Origin: Negativibacillus massiliensis
GTDB lineage: Bacteria > Bacillota > Clostridia > Oscillospirales > Ruminococcaceae
NCBI RefSeq assembly: GCF_900148495.1
Contig: NZ_FTRU01000008.1
Coordinates: 1,550,001-1,614,000 of the forward strand
Length of the DNA stretch: 64,000 nucleotides
Direction of reading: 5' to 3'
Numbering within the stretch: position 1 is the stretch's first letter; each line of letters starts with the position of its first letter. Below are positions 46,013 to 55,519 of this stretch, piece by piece. A program made the position numbers and the translations under genes. The notes below the pieces were generated by a model. That model saw only the letters and a list, made by a program, of their open reading frames with translations. It did no database searches and was not told where the DNA came from.

Positions 46013-47008
46013 CTATAAAATCCTCCTTCCGTTATCTGGATCAAACTGGTGCAAAAGTTCTCTATCCATCTGCAAAAAGCATCTGTCGCCCTCTTTTAAA
46101 CTGCAATCAACACCTGCTAAAACGGCCAAAGTGCCCTGCCTCTGTGTTAAAACAAAGAGAATCTTCTCTCTTCCTGTGTGCTCCACTGTCATGACTTTTG
46201 CTTGGATATGATCAGAGTTTAACGTAATGTAGATATGCTCGGGGCGAATCCCCCATATCTTTCCCTCTTCTTCCCAGATATTCATCGGAGGAGAGCCAAT
46301 AAACTGTGCTACAAACAAGTTTTCCGGTCTCTGATATACATTCTGCGGCGTATCAACCTGCTGAAGAACACCTTCCCGAAAGATCGCGATTCTATCCCCC
46401 ATTGTCATTGCTTCCGTCTGGTCGTGTGTTACATAGATTGTTGTAGTCCCCAGATTTTTTTGGAGGACAGTAATCTCCCTTCGCATCTGAACCCGCAATT
46501 TTGCATCCAAATTGGACAGTGGTTCGTCCATCAAAAATAATTTCGGTTCGCGAACCATTGCTCTCGCCAAAGCAACACGCTGTCTTTGACCACCCGATAA
46601 TGCAGCTGGTTTTCGCTTAAGATATTCTGTCAGCTCCAGTGTTTTGGCAAGCTCAGTGACACGATAGCGGATTTCATCTTTTTTCATATGCCGCATTTTT
46701 AATGGAAAGGCAATATTATCAAAAACGTTCATGGTAGGATACAATGCATAGTTTTGAAACACCATGGCAATATCCCGTTCTTTCGGAGGAACATGGTTGA
46801 TTATCTTTCCATCCATACAAATTACCCCACTGTCAAGCACTTCCAGTCCGGCAATCATACGCAAAGTCGTTGACTTTCCGCATCCGGATGGCCCGACAAA
46901 TACCAAAAGCTCCCCCTCATTCACCTCCAAGTTCACATCTTTGACTGCATGAACTTTGTTATCGTACCATTTGTTTACCTGCTCTAATGTTAAAAATACA
47001 TCCTTCAT
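46013..47008 (-). CDS. ABC transporter ATP-binding protein, MsmK/UgpC type
   Basis: A 331-residue ATPase of the carbohydrate importer class. Walker [11 protein letters not shown]-loop VFQNYALYP, signature [14 protein letters not shown], Walker [17 protein letters not shown] and switch His in [12 protein letters not shown]-terminal OB/TOBE regulatory domain (about 240-331) begins with [11 protein letters not shown] at 47008 chosen for family agreement. It lies 11 bp after the MalG-type permease. Confidence 0.93.
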   Translation of the reverse strand: MKDVFLTLEQVNKWYDNKVHAVKDVNLEVNEGELLVFVGPSGCGKSTTLRMIAGLEVLDSGVICMDGKIINHVPPKERDIAMVFQNYALYPTMNVFDNIAFPLKMRHMKKDEIRYRVTELAKTLELTEYLKRKPAALSGGQRQRVALARAMVREPKLFLMDEPLSNLDAKLRVQMRREITVLQKNLGTTTIYVTHDQTEAMTMGDRIAIFREGVLQQVDTPQNVYQRPENLFVAQFIGSPPMNIWEEEGKIWGIRPEHIYITLNSDHIQAKVMTVEHTGREKILFVLTQRQGTLAVLAGVDCSLKEGDRCFLQMDRELLHQFDPDNGRRIL

Positions 47009-47019
47009 GATTATTTTCC

Positions 47020-47859
47020 TCAATCTTTTAAACCAGAAGCTGAAATCCCTGCTTCCAAGTATCTTTGTCCAAAAAGGAAGATCAGCAACGCTGGCAAAAG
47101 CATAATTACTGACGCTGCCAGAGATGCTCCTGCATTTTCTGACGTTACTGCAGGAAGATAGAGCGAAAGCGGCCACAAGGTTTTATCCTTTAAGAAGGTC
47201 ATGGGCTGTTCCAGCATGTTCCAATATTCCAAAAATCCCAATACAACTGCAGACAAGATTCCGGGAGCTCCGAGCGGAAGTCCAATATACCAGAATATCT
47301 GCCATGGTCCTGCTCCATCCAAAGCAGCAGCCTCTGTTAACGCTGTTGGAATCGCTGCAAAGAAACGGATCATCAAAAATACCGGAAAGGTCGATACCGC
47401 TCCGGGCAGAATAATTGCCCAGACAGTATTCATCAATCCAAGTCGGTCCAAAACAAAATAGCTTGATACCATCGTTACCTGAAATGGAAGCAGCATTAGC
47501 ACAATATAAATAGCATACAAAAACTTCTTCCCCCAAAAGTCATATCTTGCAAAAGCCCAGGCCGCTGGTGCTCCAACCAAAATCTGTCCTATCACAACCG
47601 GAAATACCTGACCACAGGAATTCCAGAACATGGTGAAAAATTCTGGAGAATCCAAAAGCAGCTCCACATAAGAATGAAGCGTTGGATACTGCGGCAAAAG
47701 TGGCCACAATGCATAACCGGTTTTGTCAGATAAAACCGGAGCCAGATTCTGTGTCATCTCCTCACTTCCCATAAAGGAAGCCGAAATTATCATCCACAAC
47801 GGAATCCACACAAGCAATGCCAATACACAAAGCAGTATTGCAATCAGCCACTTTCTCAT
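47020..47859 (-). CDS. Carbohydrate-type ABC permease, MalG-like
   Basis: A 279-residue type I importer permease with six hydrophobic helices and the EAA coupling loop [21 protein letters not shown]. The periplasmic-side loops are normal for the MalG/CUT1 family. Its ATG overlaps the stop of the MalF-type gene by 4 bp. No binding-protein gene accompanies it in this operon. Confidence 0.9.
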   Translation of the reverse strand: MRKWLIAILLCVLALLVWIPLWMIISASFMGSEEMTQNLAPVLSDKTGYALWPLLPQYPTLHSYVELLLDSPEFFTMFWNSCGQVFPVVIGQILVGAPAAWAFARYDFWGKKFLYAIYIVLMLLPFQVTMVSSYFVLDRLGLMNTVWAIILPGAVSTFPVFLMIRFFAAIPTALTEAAALDGAGPWQIFWYIGLPLGAPGILSAVVLGFLEYWNMLEQPMTFLKDKTLWPLSLYLPAVTSENAGASLAASVIMLLPALLIFLFGQRYLEAGISASGLKD

Positions 47860-48731
47860 GACTCTTCACCCCTTCCCCACATCCACTGCAAAATTCCAAT
47901 CACACTAACCACTGTTATTGCCATGAGAACTGCTCCTGCACACATCTTGTCAACATCCAACTTGGTAAACCAGTTGTTAAAAAGATGCTGCAGCAGATAA
48001 ATACTCTCATGTGGGTAGCTTCCTGCTATCAGGTATGCTTCCCGAAACACCTTAAAGGAGTTTAAGAGCGACAGTACTGTCACAGTAAACAGGGTAGGAA
48101 TCAAATTAGGCAGTGTGATTTTTAAAAATCGTTGCCAGGAATTTGCACCATCCAGAGAAGCAGACTCATACAAAACCGGTGATATGGATGTAATTCCCGA
48201 AAGCCACAGCACCATATCATAACCAACATTTTTCCAGATATATGTAAAAATCAATACAACAAACGCCCATTCACTGTTTAGCCAGTCTATTTTTTCTGCT
48301 CCAATTCCTGCTAAAATCCGATTGAGCAGTCCATTTTCATGAAAGAATACCTTCCATAGCAACACGACAGAAGCTACTGGAATGGACATTGGAATCAAAA
48401 AGGAGGTTTTGAGAATCCCTTTTTGTTCTTTGATTGCATCAATCAACAACGCTAAAATCAGCGAAAGAATCAGCAGCAAAGGTATACACACCAAGGTAAA
48501 ACGAACTGTATTTTTAGCAGCAAGCTTAAAAGCTTCATTTTGTAGCACAGCCACATAGTTTTTTAATCCTACAAATTGTCCGCTCATAGATGAAAAAAAG
48601 GAACGCCGCACAACATCCACAAAAGGAATCAGTACAAAAATACTGACTAATATAAGGCTGGGCAGCAAAAAAAGCCACGGAACCATCTTTTCTTTTGAAA
48701 ATCTCAGTGCTGTACTCTTACTCTTCTTCAT
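47856..48731 (-). CDS. Carbohydrate-type ABC permease, MalF-like
   Basis: A 291-residue permease with six helices and the EAA loop YESASLDGANSWQRFLKITLP. ATG at 48731 is preferred over one 9 bp upstream because AAGGAA then has proper spacing. It overlaps the end of the MacB-domain gene by 14 bp, so the operon is tightly coupled. CUT1-like by sequence; substrate unknown. Confidence 0.9.
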   Translation of the reverse strand: MKKSKSTALRFSKEKMVPWLFLLPSLILVSIFVLIPFVDVVRRSFFSSMSGQFVGLKNYVAVLQNEAFKLAAKNTVRFTLVCIPLLLILSLILALLIDAIKEQKGILKTSFLIPMSIPVASVVLLWKVFFHENGLLNRILAGIGAEKIDWLNSEWAFVVLIFTYIWKNVGYDMVLWLSGITSISPVLYESASLDGANSWQRFLKITLPNLIPTLFTVTVLSLLNSFKVFREAYLIAGSYPHESIYLLQHLFNNWFTKLDVDKMCAGAVLMAITVVSVIGILQWMWGRGEES

Positions 48732-49956
48732 TTTTGTCATTTCCTTTTTCCTGTTCTTTGATTAAATCAAGCCACTTATGATATCTGTCCATCATCCACT
48801 GTGATGTCATCCAAACTGGCGGCATTGTTAAGATGGAAGCTGGTGGATATTGAAAAATCCGCTCACCAAAGATCCAGGTTAAAATCAGCACCATTCCCCA
48901 ATACACAATACTTTTCCAAAAGACAAATCCTGCTCTCTTAACATATTGCAAGTTAAAAATAAATAAAAGCAACACCACTGCAATGATGGAAAAAACTCCA
49001 CTATAAAAAAATTGTTTCCAAAACCATTGTTCCCAGACAGAAGGAAGCTTGATAAGAATCTCCTTTATGGGATAAATAACACTTCTTCCCAATTCGCTCC
49101 CAAAACTGGTATCTGACCATCGTGTAGGCAAAAAACGATCTGGGATGGTCCATGGAAATCCTGCTGCCCAACAAATGAAAAGAAACTGCATTAAAACAAA
49201 CAGAATCGTAACCAATAGAATCAATTGCGTACTCCGCACTTTCCAGATTTGATAAATCAGTTTCAGTGTAAGACTTCCCCACATCAGAAAAACTGGTATA
49301 CTACTCATCGCTTCTGTAATCCATGAAAATAATCCCAGATCCGTTATCTTGCCTGCTGGAAGATGGCATTGATTCAGTATCTGTTCTGCCTGCATAACCC
49401 CTGTCTGAGATTTTGGCAGACGAAACAAAATCCCTGAAAATTCTGTTGTATTATCTTCCTGGGCTGGAAAAAATGCGGTGCTTTCATCTCCATCAATAAC
49501 ACCTCGTACATACCAAGTTTTTCCATTCCATAAAATAGATCGTCCCACAACCTCACTGGAGCCCCATAAAGTGTCCGCTACTGATTTGTCAATCACACAT
49601 CCTCTTTCGTCTGATGCCCAGTATCCTGATAGAAATTTAACTGGGTATAATAGGGATATATCTCCATAGTATTCTAAAATCTCTCCTGTAACACTCCGGT
49701 CATTTTGGTCTCCCAACAATTGCTGGGACTGCTCGGTCCTCCACATCACAAACTCTGGTACAAATCCTCCATCTTGATGCTGCCACCTGAGTTCCTTGGA
49801 AAGATATGCTGGAGAAACGCCGCTTGTTTCTTCCCACCGAACAGAAATATCGTTTTGATACCATAATGTCCATTCACTGTAGAAAGAAGCCAGATACCAT
49901 GCAAGAACAAACAACAGGCAGATAAAAAAAGCTCCTGCTCCTTTAATCTTTGACAC
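48718..49956 (-). CDS. MacB periplasmic-core-domain membrane protein
   Basis: A 412-residue protein: a transmembrane helix (about 6-26), then an extracytoplasmic domain (about 34-180) with MacB-PCD features (FLSGYWASDERGCVIDKSVADTLWGSSEVVG, then WYVRGVIDGDE), followed by about four helices (217-238, 242-266, 316-335, 346-366). It lacks the FtsX permease signature of normal MacB. Start GTG at 49956 behind AAGGGG; 14 bp overlap with the adaptor gene. It may take the place of a binding protein or extracellular gate in the transporter (inference). Confidence 0.7.
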   Translation of the reverse strand: MSKIKGAGAFFICLLFVLAWYLASFYSEWTLWYQNDISVRWEETSGVSPAYLSKELRWQHQDGGFVPEFVMWRTEQSQQLLGDQNDRSVTGEILEYYGDISLLYPVKFLSGYWASDERGCVIDKSVADTLWGSSEVVGRSILWNGKTWYVRGVIDGDESTAFFPAQEDNTTEFSGILFRLPKSQTGVMQAEQILNQCHLPAGKITDLGLFSWITEAMSSIPVFLMWGSLTLKLIYQIWKVRSTQLILLVTILFVLMQFLFICWAAGFPWTIPDRFLPTRWSDTSFGSELGRSVIYPIKEILIKLPSVWEQWFWKQFFYSGVFSIIAVVLLLFIFNLQYVKRAGFVFWKSIVYWGMVLILTWIFGERIFQYPPASILTMPPVWMTSQWMMDRYHKWLDLIKEQEKGNDKNEEE

Positions 49957-51991
49957 GCACCCTGTCCCCTTTCTCGATTGGCTTAGAGGCAGAAACCACA
50001 ACTTGATCATCAGGCATGAGAGGACCTTCCACTGCCATATTTTTACTGTCCTGTGCTTTGACATTTACTTCTATAGCTTCTACCTGCTGCTCTGTACCCA
50101 TTACGCTTTGATATTCCCTTATGACCAGCACAACGTCCGCTCCATCGATATTTCGAAGAGAAGAAAGTGGAAGGATATTTTGATACTGCTCACTGTTCTT
50201 TTCAATTTCCAAAGTTGCCGATACTTCGTTAAATACACTGCCTTCTGGTAAATTTACAATAACACGAACTTTTCCCTCTTCATTTACTGTACCAATAGAA
50301 GCAATCTGAACCGTTTCATTTTTTGTTTTTCCTCCAGTTGTATAGGACAATCTTCCTTCATCACCCACCGACAACTGCTCTGCCGTTTCTTCATCCACCA
50401 TTGCAGAAAACTGAAAATTTTTATCAGTACGTGCCAGTGTCACTGCTGAGGAGCCGTCCTGTATATTGCCTGTCTGTTCCGGCAATTTTTTTATCGTTCC
50501 ATCAACTGGAGAAAAGATGATACCCTGATTTTCACTGATCTCCCGAAGCAATGTTTGTAATTTCTGTTTTTCTTTTCGCTGGGCAATACAGTTTAATTTT
50601 TCTGATTCATTCTGTAATCTGGCAGACTCATCGCTCTGTTTTGCCTTCACTGCTTGCTGTTGTGCCATTTTTAACTCTGATTTTGCCAAATCAATTGCTC
50701 TTTGCGCTGCCAGAAGTTCCTTTTCTTGATTAAGTTGTCGATCTTCTTCATTCCTGTTTGCGGTCTTCAGCGAAGACTTTGCTGAATCAACCTTTCCTTC
50801 TGCACCGCTCACCGATGCGTCATCACGGAAATCTGTTCTATTTTGAGCAGAAAATAAGTCATCTTCTGCTGATTCAACTGACTCATCTGCACGATCAACC
50901 AATTCTGATTGATATTCTCTTACTCGATCCACTTCTTCCTGTGCTCGTCTGACTGCTGAATTAGCATGATCCAAATTCTCTGAAGCATCCTCTAGAGTAG
51001 GCTTAAATTCGTCTGCCTGTAACTTGGCTTCTGTAACTTCTTTTTGAGCCTGCTCTATTTCTTCTGGGGAAGCTGGTGGGTCCTGCTGCTGAAGTTCTTC
51101 CAATCTTTCCTGCGCTTTTGTTAAAGCATCCATGAACTGATTATAAACGGTAAGGGCATTGTTATATTTTCTTTCTGCTGTGCTGGCGGATTCCTGTGCT
51201 ATTTCCAGCGCATTTTGGGCGGAAGCAATCGCAGAATCGCTTCCGTATTGTGCGTCTTCCAGCGCATTCCAGGCATCATTTAATTTATTTTCCGCATTTT
51301 CTATGGTCGAATCTTTTGCTTCTTTTTCTGCCTTATCAAGATCAGACAATGCATTTTGGTAATCTTCTTCTGCCTGATCCATATCTTCATTGGAGCGATT
51401 TTCCGATAACTCCAAACTTTTTAACAACAAATCATAATCCTGTTGGGCTGCCTTTACCTTTTCTTCTGCCTGCTTTATCTGCTCATCTTGTGAAGTAGAA
51501 ATGTCAATTGAGTAGTTTGCAATCTTTTGATCAAGAATCTGAATCTCATAGTTAACCTGCTCCAATTTATCCTGCACATCTTCCAGATTCATCTCCAATA
51601 AAGGATCATTTGCTTTGACACGATCCCCTTCCTGTACCAGGATGCTGGTTACACGAACCTCATCTGGCAGCTCAACATCAACGGTATTTTGAGACGCAAC
51701 GCTTCCGGATAATGTGTATCGTTGTGTTAAGATTCCTGCTTTTGAAGTTTCCACCGATACTTCTGCAATGGCCATTGCTGTTGCTGTACGGGAAACTACT
51801 GTTAGGATTAACATGACAGCAAAAAAAGCTGCCAGTAATTTTAAAGCTTTATTTTGCTGAGGATTTTGAAAAAGGTGTTCTGGCCTTTTTCCACTAAGCA
51901 ATCGTTCCTTCTCCAACTCCAAACGATCCTTTATAGCTCCTTGTGAATCTGCGGCAATCTGCTTTGTATTTTCGAACAAATGATAATCCAT
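49943..51991 (-). CDS. HlyD/RND-type adaptor protein with very long coiled coil
   Basis: A 682-residue membrane-fusion-like protein: a short cytosolic segment, one membrane helix (about 49-66), a lipoyl half-motif near VTSILVQEGDRVKANDPLLEM, then an Ala/Glu/Gln-rich coiled coil over about residues 135-505. The second lipoyl half (IIFSPVDGTIKKLPEQTG) and a beta-barrel follow. The coil is far longer than in typical Gram-positive YknX-like adaptors. It heads the operon; SD aggagg precedes the ATG. Confidence 0.88.
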   Translation of the reverse strand: MDYHLFENTKQIAADSQGAIKDRLELEKERLLSGKRPEHLFQNPQQNKALKLLAAFFAVMLILTVVSRTATAMAIAEVSVETSKAGILTQRYTLSGSVASQNTVDVELPDEVRVTSILVQEGDRVKANDPLLEMNLEDVQDKLEQVNYEIQILDQKIANYSIDISTSQDEQIKQAEEKVKAAQQDYDLLLKSLELSENRSNEDMDQAEEDYQNALSDLDKAEKEAKDSTIENAENKLNDAWNALEDAQYGSDSAIASAQNALEIAQESASTAERKYNNALTVYNQFMDALTKAQERLEELQQQDPPASPEEIEQAQKEVTEAKLQADEFKPTLEDASENLDHANSAVRRAQEEVDRVREYQSELVDRADESVESAEDDLFSAQNRTDFRDDASVSGAEGKVDSAKSSLKTANRNEEDRQLNQEKELLAAQRAIDLAKSELKMAQQQAVKAKQSDESARLQNESEKLNCIAQRKEKQKLQTLLREISENQGIIFSPVDGTIKKLPEQTGNIQDGSSAVTLARTDKNFQFSAMVDEETAEQLSVGDEGRLSYTTGGKTKNETVQIASIGTVNEEGKVRVIVNLPEGSVFNEVSATLEIEKNSEQYQNILPLSSLRNIDGADVVLVIREYQSVMGTEQQVEAIEVNVKAQDSKNMAVEGPLMPDDQVVVSASKPIEKGDRVRVKD

Positions 51992-52098
51992 ACCATAAAC
52001 CTCCTGTCATCAAGTTATCCTATCATTTTTTTCTCTAAAAAAACTGGAAGTTATTCTTTTTCAGGAATTGTTTAAGCGTAAAAAACGAAATACAAAAG

Positions 52099-52129
52099 AA
52101 AAGCCCTCACCATTTTGGTGCGGGCTTTT
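52099..52129 (-). terminator. Intrinsic terminator, second of a tandem pair
   Basis: AAAAGCCC/GGGCTTTT with an inner CACC/GGTG, upstream of the adaptor gene. Confidence 0.75.
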
Positions 52130-52144
52130 CAAAATAAAGACAGT

Positions 52145-52179
52145 AAAAAGACGGTTTCGAACATTCGAAACCGTCTTTT
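52145..52179 (-). terminator. Intrinsic terminator, first of a tandem pair
   Basis: A 12-bp stem GACGGTTTCGAA/TTCGAAACCGTC flanked by A5 and T4, following the Lys-rich secreted protein gene. Two terminators 16 bp apart isolate the transport operon. Confidence 0.88.
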
Positions 52180-52230
52180 ATTTTGTATCTGTATTTGTAA
52201 GGGGGTTAAACTAAACGACAACATCAAGTT

Positions 52231-52596
52231 CTAGTTTTTGGCTGCTGCAGAAAGGCTCTTTCTTACCTGTTTTTCTGTTGTAGCAGTATTTTTCTTTGCC
52301 TTGATTACTTTTGCTTTCTTTGTTGTTTTTTCTGCTTCTTCTTTTTCCTTTACAGTAGTCTTCTTTTTAGAAGAAGTATTGGTGGATTTTTTGATCACTT
52401 TGCGACCAGAAGGCAAAACAATCTCATTTGGAACTTCTTTTGCAGCATCCTCATCCGGCAGATAGTTACCCAACTGGACCTGCTCAAATGATGTTGGATA
52501 GAAAGAATCTGCAGATGCTGTTGAGATTGTGGAAATTCCTGCAAATGCCATACATGCCGCCATTAACATTGCAAATGCTTTTTGTTCACGCTTCAT
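52231..52596 (-). CDS. Secreted lysine-rich small protein
   Basis: A 121-residue exported protein with a signal peptide (hydrophobic AMLMAACMAFAG, cleavage near STASA-D, about residue 29). The mature part has a short conserved-looking region (FEQVQLGNYLPDEDAAKEVPNEIVLPSGRKVIKKS) and then a Lys/Thr/Ala-rich tail that looks disordered and very basic, suited to binding anionic wall polymers. No homologue recognised. Strong promoter and two terminators. Confidence 0.7.
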   Translation of the reverse strand: MKREQKAFAMLMAACMAFAGISTISTASADSFYPTSFEQVQLGNYLPDEDAAKEVPNEIVLPSGRKVIKKSTNTSSKKKTTVKEKEEAEKTTKKAKVIKAKKNTATTEKQVRKSLSAAAKN

Positions 52597-52635
52597 AAAA
52601 CCACCTCAAAATATTACAATAATTTTATTGATTTT

Positions 52636-52664
52636 ATTATATACCTTTCTTCTATCGGATTCAA
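52636..52664 (-). promoter_or_regulatory. Promoter of the Lys-rich secreted protein gene
   Basis: TTGAAT and TATAAT on the minus strand, exactly 17 bp apart. Confidence 0.82.
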
Positions 52665-52680
52665 TGTCACTTTAAACCAA

Positions 52681-52718
52681 AAAAAACTGGCAAAAGTAGA
52701 TACTTCTGCCAGTTTTTT
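52681..52718 (-). terminator. Intrinsic terminator after galU
   Basis: AAAAAACTGGCA/TGCCAGTTTTTT with an inner AAGTA/TACTT stem; T6 on both strands. Confidence 0.88.
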
Positions 52719-52732
52719 ACGTTTATCATCGT

Positions 52733-53611
52733 TTACAGTCTAGCTGCAACTTCTTTCAGGTAATCGCGGAACTGATCTTTTACCTGTGGGTGCTGCAGGG
52801 CAACTTCCACAATTGCCTGCAAAATACCGAATTTATTGCCCATATCATAACGGGTTCCGGTATATTCCACACCCATCATTCCTTTGGTCTGTGCCAGCAC
52901 TTTCATCGCATCGGTCAGCTGAATTTCGCCGCCTGCACCCGGTCTGGTCTTCTCCAGAATCGGGAAAATTTCCGGTGGAAGCACCACTCTTCCCAAAATC
53001 GAATAATTGGAAAGCACTTCGGTCAGGGATGGTTTTTCAATCATATCGGTCAGATGAAAGACGCGGTCTTTTCCCTCCACCTTTTCAATAGCAAGAGAGC
53101 AATATTTGCTGATATCTTCCATCGGTACCGGTTTTATTCCCGCTACACCGACGCCAAACTCTTCATAAGCTTCACAAAGTTCACGGCAGGCTGGACGTTC
53201 CCCGTTGAGGATAACATCATCGCCGTACAAAACAGCAAATGGTTCATTGCCTACAAATGCTTTTGCACAAAGCACGGCATGTCCCAAGCCTTTGGTTTCT
53301 TTCTGGCGGACATACTGAATATTTGCCATATGGGAAATGGCAACCATCTGGTCATAAACTTCCTGTTTTTTGCTTGCAAGAAGTCTTGCTTCCAATTCTG
53401 GATTGCGGTCAAAATGGTCCTCAACGGTCGTCTTTCCTCGGCTGGTGATAATCAGAATATCCTCAATTCCGCTCTTGACCGCTTCCTCTACAATATACTG
53501 GATTGCCGGTTTATCAACAATCGGGAGCATTTCTTTTGGCATGGACTTGGATGCCGGAAGAACTCTGGTTCCAAGACCGGCAGCCGGAATTACCGCTTTT
53601 TTAATTTTCAT
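52733..53611 (-). CDS. galU: UTP--glucose-1-phosphate uridylyltransferase
   Basis: A 292-residue nucleotidyltransferase that makes UDP-glucose. It starts KIKKAVIPAAGLGTRVLPASK with the GxGTR nucleotide site and has SMPKEMLPIVDKPAIQYIVEEA, VLYGDDVI and GAGGEIQLTDA. ATG at 53611 follows ggaggaatgt. It lies at the end of the polysaccharide locus, so it likely supplies UDP-sugar for it. Confidence 0.96.
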   Translation of the reverse strand: MKIKKAVIPAAGLGTRVLPASKSMPKEMLPIVDKPAIQYIVEEAVKSGIEDILIITSRGKTTVEDHFDRNPELEARLLASKKQEVYDQMVAISHMANIQYVRQKETKGLGHAVLCAKAFVGNEPFAVLYGDDVILNGERPACRELCEAYEEFGVGVAGIKPVPMEDISKYCSLAIEKVEGKDRVFHLTDMIEKPSLTEVLSNYSILGRVVLPPEIFPILEKTRPGAGGEIQLTDAMKVLAQTKGMMGVEYTGTRYDMGNKFGILQAIVEVALQHPQVKDQFRDYLKEVAARL

Positions 53612-53671
53612 ACATTCCTCCATCGCTTTGCGCTGCTTTGTACTTTTGCAGCCATACAGACCGAATCCTTC

Positions 53672-54805
53672 TTACAGGTTCAGTGCTGCTTTGACTGCAT
53701 TAGCTACAAATCGAATATCTTCTTCGTTTAAATATGGGTGCATCGGAAGAGAAAGAACTCTCTCGCACAGAGATTCTGCTACTGGGAAATCCCCTTTCTT
53801 GTATCCCAGGTCTGCAAATGCTCCCTGAAGATGCATCGGTTTTGGATAATAAACCATGGTCGGAATTCCCTGTTCCTTCAGCTCTTTCTGCAGATGTGTT
53901 CTCTGTTCCTTGCTGTCCAGAATCAAAGTATACTGTGCCCAACTGGAATAAAATCCTTCTGGAACAACTGGTGTTTTAACAACGTTGCCCAAATACTCGT
54001 CATAAAGTTTTGCTGCACGGTTTACGCTCTCCAGCTCATGGTCTTTAAATGCCTGCAGTTTTACCTTGAGCACTGCTGCCTGAATGGTGTCCAGACGGGA
54101 GTTCAGACCAATGCGGAGGTTGTCATATTTGTCCGCAGGACTCTTTCCATGTACACGGATTGAGCGCATATAATCTGCCATCTCATCGTCATTGGTAAAT
54201 ACTGCACCGCCGTCACCATAGCATCCCAGAGGTTTTGCCGGGAAGAAGGATGTTGCTGCTGCATCGCCAAAGCTGCACGCTGTACGGTCACCGATCTTTC
54301 CGCCAAATCCCTGTGCACCGTCTTCCAGAAGAAGCAAGCCATGCTTTTTGCAGATTTCTTCAATCTTGGTATAATCTGCCGGCTGTCCAAACAGGTCAAC
54401 TGCAATCACTGCTCGTGGATTGAGTTTGCCTTCTTTTTTTACCTGTTCGATTGCTTCTTCCAGCTTAACAGGGTCTACATTGAAGGTTCTTTCATCTACA
54501 TCCACAAATACTGGTGTTGCACCCTCAAATGCAACTACCTCTGCACTTGCAAAGAAGGTGAAAGTCGGTACAAATACAGCATCTCCTGCTTTGATATCCC
54601 ATGCCATCATAACCAGAGTCAGTGCATCGGTACCGTTACCGCAGGTAACACAGTGTTTTACACCAACATATTCAGCCAGCTGCTGTTCCAGTTCTGTTAC
54701 CTGCTTGCCGCTGATAAAGTTACAGTTTTCTGCTACTTCCAGCATTGCTGCATCCATCTGTGGCTTCAAAACCTGATATTGTCTTTTTAAATCACGAAAT
54801 TCCAT
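53672..54805 (-). CDS. wbpE: DegT/DnrJ/EryC1/StrS aminotransferase, WbpE-like
   Basis: A 377-residue PLP sugar aminotransferase. It has FISGKQVTELEQQLAEYVGVKHCVTCGNGTDAL, VDLFGQPAD and EDGAQGFGGKIG, and the PLP Lys in SFFPAKPLGCYGDGGA. With its WbpA, WbpB and WbpD neighbours it fits UDP-2-acetamido-2-deoxy-3-oxo-glucuronate transaminase, which yields the 3-amino sugar. Assignment to this step rests mainly on context. Confidence 0.85.
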   Translation of the reverse strand: MEFRDLKRQYQVLKPQMDAAMLEVAENCNFISGKQVTELEQQLAEYVGVKHCVTCGNGTDALTLVMMAWDIKAGDAVFVPTFTFFASAEVVAFEGATPVFVDVDERTFNVDPVKLEEAIEQVKKEGKLNPRAVIAVDLFGQPADYTKIEEICKKHGLLLLEDGAQGFGGKIGDRTACSFGDAAATSFFPAKPLGCYGDGGAVFTNDDEMADYMRSIRVHGKSPADKYDNLRIGLNSRLDTIQAAVLKVKLQAFKDHELESVNRAAKLYDEYLGNVVKTPVVPEGFYSSWAQYTLILDSKEQRTHLQKELKEQGIPTMVYYPKPMHLQGAFADLGYKKGDFPVAESLCERVLSLPMHPYLNEEDIRFVANAVKAALNL

Positions 54806-54839
54806 GAGGATTTTCCCCTCTCTTCTTTAACGATATCTG

Positions 54840-55409
54840 TTATTCTTTTTCTTCAACCAGCCCGTCATCACTCTTACGGTATTTTCTGCCGCAGTCCGGG
54901 CAGGTCAGATGTTCATCCAGCACCTGACCACATTCACAAGCCCATCCAATCTGACGTGCAGGAACTCCTACCATCAGTGCATGAGACGGCACATCCTTGG
55001 TTACAACTGCTCCAGAACCGATCAGTGCCCAGCTGCCGATAGTATGTCCACAAACAACAGTGGCATTTGCACCGATGGTAGCACCCTGTTTTACCAGAGT
55101 TTTTTTGTATCCGGCAGAACCTTTGGGGTATTTCGCTCTGGGAGTCAGGTCATTGGTGAATACCATCGAAGGGCCGCAGAACACATAGTCTTCCAATTCC
55201 ACCCCTTCGTAGATGGAAACATTGTTCTGGACCTTGACGCCATTTCCGATTGTTACATTGCTGGAAATATTGACGTTTTGTCCAAAGGAGCAGTTTTCAC
55301 CGATCACTGCACCGCTCTGGACATGACAAAAATGCCAGATCTTTGTGTTTTTTCCGATGGTTACATTATCATCCACATAGCTGCTCTCATGTACAAAATA
55401 GTCTGACAT
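54840..55409 (-). CDS. wbpD: Hexapeptide-repeat sugar N-acetyltransferase, WbpD-like, with C-terminal zinc ribbon
   Basis: A 189-residue left-handed beta-helix acyltransferase ([21 protein letters not shown] and further hexapeptides) of the WbpD type, predicted to acetylate the 3-amino group of UDP-GlcNAc(3NH2)A. A C-terminal extension [17 protein letters not shown] carries two Cys pairs and looks like a zinc ribbon. ATG at 55409 fits the SD aggacg; upstream in-frame codons lie in a terminator. Confidence 0.85.
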   Translation of the reverse strand: MSDYFVHESSYVDDNVTIGKNTKIWHFCHVQSGAVIGENCSFGQNVNISSNVTIGNGVKVQNNVSIYEGVELEDYVFCGPSMVFTNDLTPRAKYPKGSAGYKKTLVKQGATIGANATVVCGHTIGSWALIGSGAVVTKDVPSHALMVGVPARQIGWACECGQVLDEHLTCPDCGRKYRKSDDGLVEEKE

Positions 55410-55452
55410 TTTAAAACGTCCTTTCGTACTGTTTTTAGGATTGTATGCCACA

Positions 55453-55487
55453 AAAGCAGCCTGTTGATCCGGCTGCTTTATTTTGTG
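55453..55487 (-). terminator. Terminator-like hairpin between wbpB and wbpD
   Basis: AAAGCAGCC/GGCTGCTTT with an outer CCACAAAA/TTTTGTGG extension and a TTTT in the lower stem. Confidence 0.6.
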
Positions 55488-55519
55488 GTTGATTGTTTAT
55501 TTTTGATTGGTTTCTCTTC

